A DNA stretch of 64,000 bases from Polyangiaceae bacterium (lineage in GTDB: Bacteria > Myxococcota_A > Polyangia > Polyangiales > Polyangiaceae). Each line of letters opens with the position of its first letter. Within the stretch, counting starts at the first letter, position 1. Below are positions 9,064 to 18,266 of the stretch, piece by piece. The notes under the pieces are model-generated. The model had not been told where the DNA came from. It saw only the letters and a list, made by a program, of their open reading frames with translations, and did not search any database. A program made the translations under genes and the position numbers. The stretch lies in the NCBI GenBank assembly GCA_016712345.1, contig JADJRH010000011.1, positions 2,976,001 to 3,040,000 on the forward strand, written 5' to 3'.

Positions 9064-10245
9064 GTGGACGAGCGGACCCTGAAAGAGCGACTCCGGCTGG
9101 GAGAAGATTCGACGACCGAGCTGAAAAGCGTCGCCCACGACGGCTTTGAGTTCACGAGCAAGCTTCAGCAAACCATCGCAAAGGAGATTGCCGCGTTTGC
9201 CAACAGCGGCGGCGGCCTGCTCATCGTCGGGGCAGAAGACGACGGAACGCCGACCGGCACGGGCACAGCCAAGCAAACGGACAAGCTGGTTCAACAACTC
9301 AGCGCGATCTGCCAAACGCAGGTTCATCCGGCGCTGTTCTGCACCATCACCAAAGTACTTATTGACGACAAAGTGCTTCTACTGATGGAGGTGCCGGCTT
9401 GGTCGCCGAACCGGCCGTACAGCGCTGGATCCAAATTTTATCTCCGCGATGGGAGCAGCGCCCGCGAGGCGAGCCGGGATGAACTTGTGCGGATGCTCCA
9501 GTCGCAGGCGGTTCACTTGGATGAACAGCCGGCCCGCGGCGCCGTTCGGGCCGACCTTGACGAAGGGGAGATTGGTCGGTTTCTCCACCGCGTCTACCCC
9601 CACTCCACCCGGGATCCCACAGCGTATCTTCGGGCGCTCAAGTGCTTGGAAAATGACCAGCCGACGGTCACCGGTATCCTCTTTTTCGGTATGGATCCGC
9701 AGCGGTTTTTCCCGGATGCGCGCATCACAGCCGTTCGGTTTCCCGGCCCCGGAATTTCGGCGACGATGCAGGACAAGAAAGAAATCGCCGGCACCGTGTT
9801 TCGGCAGATCGAGGCGGCCCAGCGATTTCTTCAGGACCACGTGCCGATACGGAGCGCGATCGTCGGTTTCGAGCGAAAAGACCGAGGTATTCCAGAGATT
9901 GTGCTTCGCGAAGCGCTTCACAACGCCCTGGCGCACCGCGACTACAACGCAGCCTCCCAGGTGAGGATCTTCGTGTATTCCGATCGAGTGGAGATCATTA
10001 ACCCCGGCTTGTTGCTCAACCGCCTCACGATCGACAGCATTAAGCTCGGCGGCATCACCCAACGGCGCAACCCCGCCATGTCGGCGTTGATCGCCCGCAA
10101 CGCCGGCTCTGAAAACGTGGGATTGGGCATGCCGCTCATGTTCGAGCAGATGAAGGCGGCCCGTTTGCCTGAACCGGAGATTGACCTTTCGGGCGGTCAT
10201 TTTCGCTTGGTGTTGCGGTGGGAAGCGCCTGAGGCGGCCGCATGA
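9064..10245 (+). CDS. AlbA_2 (Schlafen-type) / GHKL ATPase-like protein, defence candidate
   Basis: The product of 393 residues opens with an AlbA_2 domain: ED-TTELKS near residue 15, then EIAAFANSGGGLLIVGAEDDG (~42-62), the conserved core of this putative nucleic-acid-binding domain. The C-terminal half resembles the GHKL-type region of RecG-like AlbA_2 proteins (REALHNALAHRDY ~287, RVEIINPG ~316, then GNRRNP-like TQRRNPAM). Such proteins are usually called transcriptional regulators or ATP-binding proteins; some occur in defence loci. Start GTG 9064. Its stop overlaps the ATG of the NACHT gene by four bases (ATGA), so the two form a translationally coupled operon. Confidence 0.82.
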   Translation: MDERTLKERLRLGEDSTTELKSVAHDGFEFTSKLQQTIAKEIAAFANSGGGLLIVGAEDDGTPTGTGTAKQTDKLVQQLSAICQTQVHPALFCTITKVLIDDKVLLLMEVPAWSPNRPYSAGSKFYLRDGSSAREASRDELVRMLQSQAVHLDEQPARGAVRADLDEGEIGRFLHRVYPHSTRDPTAYLRALKCLENDQPTVTGILFFGMDPQRFFPDARITAVRFPGPGISATMQDKKEIAGTVFRQIEAAQRFLQDHVPIRSAIVGFERKDRGIPEIVLREALHNALAHRDYNAASQVRIFVYSDRVEIINPGLLLNRLTIDSIKLGGITQRRNPAMSALIARNAGSENVGLGMPLMFEQMKAARLPEPEIDLSGGHFRLVLRWEAPEAAA

Positions 10246-11984
10246 CCGATTCGGCGGACGATCCGACGGCGCGGCTGGCAATGCGTGATTCCGTGGAAGG
10301 GCCGCGCAACATCCGGGTGCCGGTGGTGGTGATCGCGTGCTCCTTCGGCCCCGACGACTTTGCGGGGCCACATCCGCGCCGGGCGAGGCATCTGGATGGA
10401 GTGGAGCGCATCGCCGCCGCATTTGAGGTTTCGGATCCGGTTGTATGGGAGGGTGACCGCGCGTGGCTCTTGTTTCGGCCGAACAAGCGCGTCATCGACG
10501 CGTGGAAGGTGGCCCTGGAGCTTTGGAAACGCAGCGCTCTTGAACTGAATCTCCCAACGCGGGTGGCGGTGTTGTTCGGCAGGGTCGACTCGGAAGGGTC
10601 CGGCTCGGTTCGTGAGGAAGACTCCAGAGACGCTCATGCGCTCCTCGACCACGCGCACACGACCGAAGGCGTCGTCAACGCGAGCGAAGAGATCGCCCTC
10701 AGTCTACCCCGGGATCAGCGCAACGCACTCGCTTGGAGCGGTATCACCGGCGCGGGGCAACACGTGTACACATTTCCCGCGGACAGCCCACCGGACAGCG
10801 CGCAACACCAAGAAAGCCCGCTGGCTCTCTGGACCGACTTTGAAGCGTACGCGCTTTCGCCGGAGATCCGCGAGGTACACTACGTGGGTTTTCGGTTGCC
10901 GCGGCGGGCGCCACCCGTGCTGGACCTATTGGATGTCTTCGTGGTTCCGGCCGCCGCGGCTCATCGGCAAGAAGGGTCGCACGAGCCTGAAAGCGTTCTC
11001 AACGCCCAGTCCCTCTCGCAGTTGGAGTTGACGGCTTCACCGCTGCATGCCTGGCTGCGGCGAACCCAACATCTCGTGGTGCTGGGGGAGCCTGGGTCGG
11101 GGAAAACAACGCTTCTCAAGTGGCTGGCGATTGTAGCGGCGCATGGAGAGTGGGCAGACCTGACTGGAGAAATGGGGCCCAAACTCCCGATCTTGCTGAG
11201 CGTGGGGCGGCTTTCAGAATGCCTTGTTTCAGACAACCAATCGTACCCAGAGGCCATTGCGCGCTACTTTGAAATCACCGACAGCGCGACCGCCTCCGCC
11301 GTGAGGAGCTTCCTCGACAATCAATTGCGCCTGGGGCGCTGCGCGGTGCTCTTGGACGGCCTGGATGAAGTGCAGGCCAAAAACCGCGCTTTGGTGGAGG
11401 CTTGGCTGCGAGATTTCGCCGCCGAATTCCCACGAAACACGTTTGTCACCACGTCGCGCTTCGTGGGGTATTCAGGCGTGCGTCTCCCTAACGACGCCAC
11501 GGTTGTCCAACTTGCACCGCTCGACGCGCGCGGACGCGAGCAGTTCGTTCGGGCATTCACGCGGGCGTACACAACGTGGGAAACGGGTGAAAACCGGCCT
11601 CACGACGCTAAGGTTCAAGCGGACTTGCTTCTGACGGCCATTGGGGCGAGCGAGCGCCTTTCCGCACTCGCGACAAATCCGTTTATGCTTTCGGCGCTGG
11701 CGTTGATTCATCGGGCGGAAGGCCGACTGCCACGCCACCGGGTGCAGGCGTATCAGATGTTTGTGCGCGCGCTTTGCGAAACGTGGACCGAGGCGCGCAG
11801 GCTCGTCCCCGGCATCGAGCCGCGGGAAGATACCGCGGCCGTGGCCTACGAGGAAGAAGCCATCCCGGTATTGGGTGAACTCGCGCTGGAGATGCACGAG
11901 CGTTATCCACGCGGGGTGGCGCCCACGGAGGTTGTGCAAAGGACCATCGCCGATGCGCTCACAGCTCGGGAAGAAAATGAGTGA
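10242..11984 (+). CDS. NACHT NTPase, N-terminal part (frameshifted gene)
   Basis: Residues ~20-185 resemble a nucleotide-cyclase-like domain that has lost recognisable catalytic residues (VVVIACSFG, a long helix region, VAVLFG). The NACHT NTPase follows: Walker A VLGEPGSGKTTLLKW (~279), Walker B CAVLLDGLDEVQ (~366), sensor TSRFVGYSG, and a winged-helix-like stretch after LATNPFMLSALAL. This is the architecture of bacterial NLR-like anti-phage proteins (bNACHT/Avs-related): an effector or sensor, STAND NTPase, then repeats. The frame is broken at the A run 11974-11977; removing one A joins it (REEMSETAARGAA) to the downstream frame. It is coupled to the AlbA_2 gene by a 4-base overlap. Confidence 0.8.
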   Translation: MTDSADDPTARLAMRDSVEGPRNIRVPVVVIACSFGPDDFAGPHPRRARHLDGVERIAAAFEVSDPVVWEGDRAWLLFRPNKRVIDAWKVALELWKRSALELNLPTRVAVLFGRVDSEGSGSVREEDSRDAHALLDHAHTTEGVVNASEEIALSLPRDQRNALAWSGITGAGQHVYTFPADSPPDSAQHQESPLALWTDFEAYALSPEIREVHYVGFRLPRRAPPVLDLLDVFVVPAAAAHRQEGSHEPESVLNAQSLSQLELTASPLHAWLRRTQHLVVLGEPGSGKTTLLKWLAIVAAHGEWADLTGEMGPKLPILLSVGRLSECLVSDNQSYPEAIARYFEITDSATASAVRSFLDNQLRLGRCAVLLDGLDEVQAKNRALVEAWLRDFAAEFPRNTFVTTSRFVGYSGVRLPNDATVVQLAPLDARGREQFVRAFTRAYTTWETGENRPHDAKVQADLLLTAIGASERLSALATNPFMLSALALIHRAEGRLPRHRVQAYQMFVRALCETWTEARRLVPGIEPREDTAAVAYEEEAIPVLGELALEMHERYPRGVAPTEVVQRTIADALTAREENE

Positions 11985-13941
11985 AACCGCAGCGCGCGGT
12001 GCGGCGGAAAGATTTCTCAAGCGCGCGGGCGAGGAGGTGCAAATTCTCTTGGAGCGCGGCGCCGGGCAGTGGGGTTTTCTCCACTTAACCTTCCAGGAGT
12101 TCTTCGTGGCGGCCGGCCTGCACGCAAACGAGCGATTTGAGGAAGTGGCCCTCGCCCACCTGCTTGAACCGCGTTGGGAGGAAGTGATTCGACTGGGGGT
12201 GGGCTACCTGGCTCTGGTTCAGGCGCGGCCGGTGGCGGCTCAACGTTTTTTGGAGAAAGTTCTCGACTACGAGGCGCCCGAGCCCTGGCGGCAGGCGGTG
12301 AAGATTCTGGGGAAACACATTGGGCTCGCGGCGCTGCTCGCCGTGGAAGCCGGCGAGGCGCTGCCCCTACGCTTGCAACGCCGCATTGCAGATGCGTTTG
12401 TGGCGTGGATTTGCCATGGCGGCGCGAGCGACGCGCGCGATGGATGGATTCCAATGCAGGCGAGAATGGTTGCGAATGTTTGGCTTCGCCAAGTCGCTTT
12501 GTCAGACTTTGCGGCACCTGTGGCGGAGCGGTTCATTCACCAGCTTGGGCAGGCAGACCCACAGGCGCGGCTTCAAGCAGCGAGGGCGCTTGAAGTGATG
12601 GGCACCCACGTACCTTGCGCGTCGATTGTGGAAGCCATGTTGCTCGATCCGGAGAGGTCTTGGACTCTTGGCAAGCTACTTTCTCAAAACACCTCAGCGG
12701 ACGAACTGCGGAGCCTCAGTCATCACCCCGATGGGCATATTCGGGACGCGGTCGCCGCCGCCACAAGACATCGACCCGAACCGGAGCAACAGCACATTCT
12801 CGCGAATTTGGCAAACGACCCATCGGAAGAAGTCCGACTCACCATTGTCGACCTCTTAACGGGATCTTCGTGGCAAAAAGAGGCAAACCGTCTTTCGCCT
12901 TTCTTGCGCGACCCATCCAGCAAGGTTCGGCTCGTGGTGCTCCTCAGCCTCCACCAAGCGACCGACGAAGCAACCAACCCTGAAGTTCTGTCCGAGGTGC
13001 AGCGGTTGCTCAGGGAAGATCCGGATCCCAACGTTCGCTGCCGGGCTGCGGTCCACCTGGCATCCCAAGGTGACTTCGCCGGGTTTCAGACGGCGTTCGA
13101 CGCCTTTGCGCAAAACCTGGGCGCCTGGGATTCGGACCTTGCTTCTCTCATGGGCTGGAAGAACATCGCGGAGCGCGTGGCGTTTCTCGATCAAGAGCTA
13201 ACCTCCCCAAACGCCAAAAGGCGCGCCGTAGCCGCGTTTCTTTTGGGGAGGTGGCAACGGAACCTTCCTTTTGAGGCAATTCCCAACCAAACCGAGCGCG
13301 ACGCGCAAATGGCGGCGCTCGTCGGGGATCCCGATCCGCTTGTTCGCACATTCACCCTTCGGGAGTTGGATATTCGCGGCGAAAAGTCGTTCGCCGCTGC
13401 AACGCAGGCCACACGCGAAGCCGATCCCCAAATAAGACGGCTCGCCTATGAAGCGGTCGGCCGACGTTCGGTCCCGGTCGAGCTGCTGAAACCGGGCCTC
13501 AACGATTCTGAAGGGTCTGTGCGCACGTTCTGCTTGAACGTGCTGGGATGGCTCCCTCCATCGGAGCAGCTTGCCCGCCTTGAGGCCGCAGCAGAAGACC
13601 CGGACGAGAGAGTGCGAAGCGCTGCTCCGCGATTGCTCCGGTTGGCTCCGGGCGACGTTCAAGAGCGGCTCATGCGGCGCCTGGCGGCGGACCCCTCCAC
13701 AGACGTTCGGTCGGCGGTGGCCTACGCAGCGCTCAATCGAGACGTGCCCATTTTTGTGGATGTCTTGGCGCCGTTAGTGAACGATCCAAGCCCTGGGGTT
13801 GTGCGGGCGGCAGCGCACGCCCTCGCGCTCGGCGGCGACGAAGGCATGCGCGTTCTTGTGGAACACGCAGACAAACCCGACGCGCGCGCCGCGTTGTGGA
13901 CCTGGGCGGAAGCCCGTTCGTGGTCCTTCGTTTCTTCGTAG
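11977..13941 (+). CDS. NACHT protein, C-terminal HEAT-repeat part
   Basis: This is the continuation of the NACHT protein in the next frame. It starts with the end of the STAND module (GFLHLTFQEFFVAAGLH, typical of NACHT proteins), followed by about 15 HEAT-like helical repeats. Examples are repeated P(S/D)xxVR and DPSSKVRLVVLLSL units from ~270 to the end. HEAT repeats in bNACHT proteins are thought to be the ligand-sensing part; that role here is inferred. An ATG at 11977 could start this part separately, but there is no ribosome site and no independent domain start. The two halves should be read as one protein of ~1,230 residues interrupted by a 1-base shift. Confidence 0.75.
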   Translation: MSETAARGAAERFLKRAGEEVQILLERGAGQWGFLHLTFQEFFVAAGLHANERFEEVALAHLLEPRWEEVIRLGVGYLALVQARPVAAQRFLEKVLDYEAPEPWRQAVKILGKHIGLAALLAVEAGEALPLRLQRRIADAFVAWICHGGASDARDGWIPMQARMVANVWLRQVALSDFAAPVAERFIHQLGQADPQARLQAARALEVMGTHVPCASIVEAMLLDPERSWTLGKLLSQNTSADELRSLSHHPDGHIRDAVAAATRHRPEPEQQHILANLANDPSEEVRLTIVDLLTGSSWQKEANRLSPFLRDPSSKVRLVVLLSLHQATDEATNPEVLSEVQRLLREDPDPNVRCRAAVHLASQGDFAGFQTAFDAFAQNLGAWDSDLASLMGWKNIAERVAFLDQELTSPNAKRRAVAAFLLGRWQRNLPFEAIPNQTERDAQMAALVGDPDPLVRTFTLRELDIRGEKSFAAATQATREADPQIRRLAYEAVGRRSVPVELLKPGLNDSEGSVRTFCLNVLGWLPPSEQLARLEAAAEDPDERVRSAAPRLLRLAPGDVQERLMRRLAADPSTDVRSAVAYAALNRDVPIFVDVLAPLVNDPSPGVVRAAAHALALGGDEGMRVLVEHADKPDARAALWTWAEARSWSFVSS

Positions 13942-14004
13942 GGCCCCGCGCGGCCTGGATGATTCGCGTGCAGTGCTCGCGATCGACCCTGGGTGGGGGG
14001 CGTT

Positions 14005-14026
14005 GCGGGGGGCGCCAGCCCCCCGC
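14005..14026 (+). terminator. GC-rich hairpin after NACHT gene
   Basis: A perfect 9-bp stem GCGGGGGGC/GCCCCCCGC closes a GCCA loop about 60 bases after the NACHT stop. There is no T tract, so it is a weak terminator candidate. The rest of 13942-14121 shows nothing codable. Confidence 0.4.
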
Positions 14027-14121
14027 CCTTTGAAGGGATTGGGTTGGATTTCACGCCGGCTGGCTCGCCGCGGCGCGTGACAAAGGCACATCAGGGCCAA
14101 GGGTGCGCACACCCATGTTGG

Positions 14122-14841
14122 TCAGGCCGGGGCTCCCCCGCTTCCGCCACTGCCGCCGCCGTCCTTCTTGACCGCCCGCGGCCTCCGGTCTGCCACCGGA
14201 AAAAACGAATCTACCCATTCAAGCCCGAGCCGCCGCTCGCTCGCGATCTTTTGCAGCGCGCCCTCCACGCCGCGCAACGCATGGTTCGCGTCGTCCCGCC
14301 ACGAAGCCACCCGCGCACTCGTCCGCCCCGCCTGCGCGAACGCCTCCTCCCGGCCCTTCACCGCGGCATCGCCCCGCTCCGTTGCGTCCGCCAGCGGCTT
14401 GGCGTGGGCCTTTTGAATGGCCGCCGGAGTCTCCTCCTCGCCGAGCTTGTGCGCCAGCGCCCGCATCACCGGAAGCTGACTCTCCAGCGCCATCCGCACC
14501 ACGACCGACAGCGGATCTGGAAACAGCCGCGCAAACAGCGGATCATCGCGCCGCTGCTTCACATGCCCAAGCACGTCATTGTGAATGTCCTGCACGACCG
14601 CGTCGGCCTGGACATCCCTCCGCCGGACCAGCGCGTGCGCTCGCCCAATGCCCCGCCGCTTCGACCGTCGCTCCCCATCCAACGCTTCCCACTGCGCCAA
14701 CAGCTTCTCGATCGGCTTGCCCAGCGCGCCCACCACCTTATCGCCGTCTTCCCCGGCAAGGCTCAACGCATCCGCCGTATAGGCCACCCGATCGTACGAA
14801 TCATCCCACGACGTTCTGTCTGTCAGTTCAGTGCGTGCCAC
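14122..14841 (-). CDS. Conserved-looking hypothetical protein
   Basis: A 239-residue, largely helical, Ala/Arg-rich soluble protein starting ARTELTDRTSWDDSYDRVAY. There is no signal or membrane segment, and the C-terminus ends in a Gly/Ser-rich tail. The start is well defined: GTG at 14841 preceded by an excellent AAGGAGGTAAC site. The opposite strand has a longer open frame, but its composition (Pro/Arg/His-rich, no ribosome site) marks it as a shadow. I do not recognise a family. Confidence 0.7.
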   Translation of the reverse strand: MARTELTDRTSWDDSYDRVAYTADALSLAGEDGDKVVGALGKPIEKLLAQWEALDGERRSKRRGIGRAHALVRRRDVQADAVVQDIHNDVLGHVKQRRDDPLFARLFPDPLSVVVRMALESQLPVMRALAHKLGEEETPAAIQKAHAKPLADATERGDAAVKGREEAFAQAGRTSARVASWRDDANHALRGVEGALQKIASERRLGLEWVDSFFPVADRRPRAVKKDGGGSGGSGGAPA

Positions 14842-14963
14842 CTGTTACCTCCTTATCGCCCCGTAATCTCACCCAAAGTTGGCGCACCTTGCAAGGACAA
14901 ATCGCCGCCCCCGGCAATCGGCGCCCGCCCTCGCATTCGCTGCTTTGGGCATTCCGCGGGTGA

Positions 14964-15113
14964 GCGGTGCCCACCGCAGCCGTTGTTGGGTGGCCCCCGC
15001 GCTTGCGCGGTGCCCACCGCAGCCGTTGTTGCATGGACCCCGCCCGTGTGCGGTGCCCTCCGCAGCCGTTCCTGCATGGACCCCGCCCGTGTGCGGTGCC
15101 CTCCGCAGCCGTT
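14964..15113. repeat. 43-bp tandem repeat, ~3.5 copies
   Basis: Units start at 14964, 15007, 15050 and 15093 (the last partial). Each begins GCGGTGCC(C/T)(A/T)CCGCAGCCG. In the first two copies GCGGTG-CC-CACCGC is a perfect hairpin; the later copies carry one change. The units are diverged by a few bases. It lies upstream of the 14122-14841 gene, in its leader on the minus strand. Confidence 0.85.
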
Positions 15114-15391
15114 GAACATGGCTTGCGCGCACTCCCAGCCGCGATCCCCGCGGAAAGACTGCCGATCTCATCACTGCCAACGCCAAACCGCACAGGTGGA
15201 CGGGCGGGATTCTCGTTCGCGCGTCCACCCGACCCTGAATTTGAATTTGGGCCGCGTCGGCGCGCCTTGATGAAATCAGCCTCTTGGCGGCGGGGCTCAT
15301 CGTTGCTGATCGAAACCGCTCAATACAGATGCGGCGTCAGGAGCGATGCGTGAGGAGTTGTGCACTTCATACGCCGCCCAAATAGGACAAC
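15114..15391. other. Intergenic spacer, no gene seen
   Basis: The stretch between the tandem repeat and the methyltransferase gene. I find no convincing start with a ribosome site, no RNA gene and no terminator hairpin with a T tract. Confidence 0.5.
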
Positions 15392-16363
15392 CTATAAAGG
15401 CACCGTGCGAAAGCGTCCAAAGCGCGGCGGATCGAGGTATAACTCGGTGCTTCCGGGCTTTCGAATTGTGCGTGCCATCTCGCCGGCCTTGGCCTCAACC
15501 TCCTGAGCGGTGAGCGGACCTTCGGGTTGAGCCTTTCTCCAGCGCATATACTCGTCGAGTACAGGCGATTGACTTGTGTCGAGGGTGGTCCAGTGTTCGG
15601 GCGCTCGTTCGAGTTCTACCGCCATCGCCACGAGGGCTCGGCGAATATGCCACAAGCCCCAGGCCTGAATTTGGCCGCCTTCGCGGAGTCGCGATTCTGA
15701 AAGCCAGACCAGATGGTTGATGGCCGCGAGAAAGCGCCAATGGAGATCTCCCCATGTGTCGAGGTAGATGGTGTCATAGGTGTGGGTGCCGCCGGACGAA
15801 AGAAACGATTCAATGGTGGCCTCGACGAGCGTGATGGGCGGCGCCCCACTGCCAACGCTCTTGACCCAGGGCTCACCTATCAGGCGAAGGATGTCGGGGT
15901 TGTTGTCGACAACGGTGATGGACGTGACCGGGCGAGCGAGGTACCGCACGAACTGCGGATAAATGGCGAGGCCCAATCCGCCCACGAGCACATCCCCCCG
16001 GGCGAGGCGGGCGGCGTGAAACATCATACTGCGCTCCATGGCACTGTCGCTCATCCACACCCGCGGGGGGAAAGCGATGTCGTGCAGCAGATCGGGCACA
16101 TGCTCCACGGGCTTGCCCGCAGAATCGAGCCACTGGACGCCCCTTCCTGCCTCTGAACGCCGAAGCACATACGTTCGGCGTCTTGGCCCGGGGTGGACCA
16201 AACGATCGTCGAACAGATCTTCTTCAAAGACGGTCCGCTGGTCAATCCAGATGGATCGGCCGGGCGTTCGGGCGATGGGCTCCGGCAGAAAGAGCCGAAT
16301 ATCGTAGGCCTCCGGCGCGGGTAGATCGTCGCGGAAAGTGGGGTCCAACGGCGAAGCGCTCAT
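15392..16363 (-). CDS. Spermidine-synthase-like class I methyltransferase
   Basis: A 323-residue soluble protein with a Rossmann-like SAM-binding pattern: VLVGGLGLAIYPQ (~125, motif I), ITVVDNNPDIL with the acidic residue at the end of strand 2 (~150), and YDTIYLDTWGDLHW (~198). The Asp-rich IYLDTW and the order of motifs resemble spermidine synthase-fold enzymes, but the aminopropyl-transfer residues are not evident. It is probably a small-molecule methyltransferase or a polyamine-synthase-like protein with unknown substrate. No operon partner. Confidence 0.68.
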   Translation of the reverse strand: MSASPLDPTFRDDLPAPEAYDIRLFLPEPIARTPGRSIWIDQRTVFEEDLFDDRLVHPGPRRRTYVLRRSEAGRGVQWLDSAGKPVEHVPDLLHDIAFPPRVWMSDSAMERSMMFHAARLARGDVLVGGLGLAIYPQFVRYLARPVTSITVVDNNPDILRLIGEPWVKSVGSGAPPITLVEATIESFLSSGGTHTYDTIYLDTWGDLHWRFLAAINHLVWLSESRLREGGQIQAWGLWHIRRALVAMAVELERAPEHWTTLDTSQSPVLDEYMRWRKAQPEGPLTAQEVEAKAGEMARTIRKPGSTELYLDPPRFGRFRTVPL

Positions 16364-16489
16364 GCCTTTGTTTTGAGTCTATGTCGCGCTCGCAAGCAAG
16401 TCCAAAAGACGCCTCCGGCTCAGCAAAACGTGTTAGCCACCAAGGCGGGGGTGGCGAGCGGCAACGCGGTTTCGCATGCAGCGCCTTCG

Positions 16490-17986
16490 CTACGGCGCGT
16501 TGGCGTCGATGCGGACGGCGTGAATTTTGGCCCCGGTGCCAAGTTGTTCGGGCTCTTCTGACCATGCGATGAGCAGGCTGTTGCCGGAAGGCGACCCGAG
16601 AAGCGCGGGCGCACCTGAAAAGAACGTCTTGGGAAACACTTGAACCTGACCGGCCAACGAACCGTCGGGCGCAAACGTCCTGACTTGTAAAAAAGGCCCC
16701 TTGTCGCCGGTATAATCTACCCATGTCACAGCAAGGCAGTCGCCGAGGTTGGTGGCGGCGAGTGTGCCTGAAAGCGGGTTTTCGGTGTTGGGATCTCCCA
16801 CGGTCACTGGAAACGTGAACTGGATCTTCCCACTGGGGTTGATGCTGGCGCCGATGAAGCTTCCATTGACGACTTGACCCGGTGGAGTGCCGGCGACTAC
16901 CCATGCGCCGTCGGAACGGGAAGCCATTTTCACGTCGGTGGCGCCGCCGGGGGCGCCGAATGAGTCTTTTTGGACATACCCTCCGCCGCTCGCCGCAACG
17001 ATGTACACAACGTCGGGCCAGGAGAGATCGGCATTTGCGCAATCGACTGTTCCAATGGGTTGCCCCGCCGACACAGCCATCAAGAAACCTTCGGCCCCGG
17101 GCACCGCGTCGGCATACATAACGCCTGATGCGCACCCGACGGGAAGAGAAGGCGCAAGCGGGCCGGCATTTCCCATGAGTCGCGTCTCGACAGAGTACAC
17201 AAGGCTCCCATCGGGCTTTGGGATTGGTACCCGCATTCCAGTGAGGTAACCTACCCATGACTGAGCTGCGAACAGGGCCTCATCGGCGGTGGGGTGTACA
17301 CCGTAAACGTTCGGAGTTCCGCTTTGGGAAGGAATAAGTTGGCTCGTGAACACCATGCCTCCGCCGGGCGACATGGCATCTCGCAGGAGAATGGACACCT
17401 GCCCTTCGACGGAGTGGGTTGTCGCGAACGATTCACCCCCGCTCGGAAATGCTTCAAAACTCTGGCCCAGCGCGCCTCCAAACGGAAAACCTTCCCACGG
17501 GTCAAGGCTTGTGTGTACCACACTGAGCGGAAAGTCTGCCCCGGGTGGTCCTTCTGTGGCTTGGCGCGAATTCAAAAGGGTCACGCTAAGCCCGTCGCCC
17601 TTGGAAAAGGCCCACCGCGGGCGTTGTTCATCCATCCATTCGTTACCCGTTAGGGTGGCCGGAGGGCCGGCGATTTTGAGGTCCGAACACGCCTTTGCGA
17701 AACCACCGGTGCCTCCCGAACCCGCCGCGCCACCGGCGCCAACGCCTCCCGTTGAAATGGTGGCGCCGCCGGAACTCCCCGTGGCGGTGGTGCCGCCGGT
17801 GGAGGTGCCCGTGGATCCGCTTCCTCCGTTGGGGACAAGATCGCTTTCACCGAGGTTTGATCTCGATCCGCAGGCCGAAGGTAAAACGCATGCGCAAAGC
17901 GCGGCGAGAAGAGTTGCGCGGCTCGCGCTTCGTCGGCCGGTCGGTGACGACGCGAACGAAAGGATGGCCCCAACAGCGGAAAACAT
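16490..17986 (-). CDS. Secreted lipoprotein, Gly/Ser/Thr-rich linker, likely beta-propeller
   Basis: The frame is open far upstream, but the natural start is ATG 17986: it gives a signal peptide with a lipobox (LPSACG, cysteine ~37). A low-complexity GGSGSTGTSTGGTTATG-like linker (~50-95) follows, then a ~400-residue domain with repeated W-containing beta blocks (VGYLTGMRVP, AWVVAGTPPG, LAVTWVDYTG, LLIAWSEEPE) that looks like a propeller. This layout is common in myxobacterial outer-membrane lipoproteins of unknown function. The upstream 122 codons include one of the 84-bp hairpin repeats and are unlikely to be translated. Confidence 0.72.
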   Translation of the reverse strand: MFSAVGAILSFASSPTGRRSASRATLLAALCACVLPSACGSRSNLGESDLVPNGGSGSTGTSTGGTTATGSSGGATISTGGVGAGGAAGSGGTGGFAKACSDLKIAGPPATLTGNEWMDEQRPRWAFSKGDGLSVTLLNSRQATEGPPGADFPLSVVHTSLDPWEGFPFGGALGQSFEAFPSGGESFATTHSVEGQVSILLRDAMSPGGGMVFTSQLIPSQSGTPNVYGVHPTADEALFAAQSWVGYLTGMRVPIPKPDGSLVYSVETRLMGNAGPLAPSLPVGCASGVMYADAVPGAEGFLMAVSAGQPIGTVDCANADLSWPDVVYIVAASGGGYVQKDSFGAPGGATDVKMASRSDGAWVVAGTPPGQVVNGSFIGASINPSGKIQFTFPVTVGDPNTENPLSGTLAATNLGDCLAVTWVDYTGDKGPFLQVRTFAPDGSLAGQVQVFPKTFFSGAPALLGSPSGNSLLIAWSEEPEQLGTGAKIHAVRIDANAP

Positions 17987-18050
17987 GTTTGGAACAATAC
18001 ACGAAGTCGAGCGGCGAGTAACGGCTCGTGACGAGATGCGATGCGCCTCG

Positions 18051-18134
18051 ATGTCCCCGCCCTGAGCGAGCGAAGCGAGCGATTTGGGCGGGGCGGCCGC
18101 GCGAGCGAAGCGATGCGCGGCCGGGGGTGGGCAG
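18051..18134. repeat. 84-bp twin-hairpin repeat, copy 1
   Basis: Identical to 19764-19847, same orientation. It contains two hairpins: CCCCGCCC...GGGCGGGG around GAGCGAGCGAAGCGAGCG, and GGCCGCGC...GCGCGGCC around GAGCGAAGCGAT. It resembles REP/BIME-type elements. It lies between the lipoprotein gene (leftward) and the amine oxidase gene (rightward). Confidence 0.9.
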
Positions 18135-18266
18135 GGCAGACTTCTTGATGAAGCGGCGTTTCTGCGCTGGAAACTGTTGGCCGCTTTCTGATACGGTGGC
18201 TCGATGCGCTTGGGGATGTGCCATTCAACCGAACGGCCGCCGCAAGAAGAAGGGAGTCGAGGCACT

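Noticed and set aside
14964..15113. Possible CRISPR array
   Set aside because: Units are directly adjacent 43-mers with no unique spacers and no cas genes nearby.
13993..15270. 425-codon open frame on the plus strand
   Set aside because: It lies opposite the 14122-14841 gene, which has a strong ribosome site; the product is Pro/Arg/His-rich and runs through the 43-bp tandem repeat.
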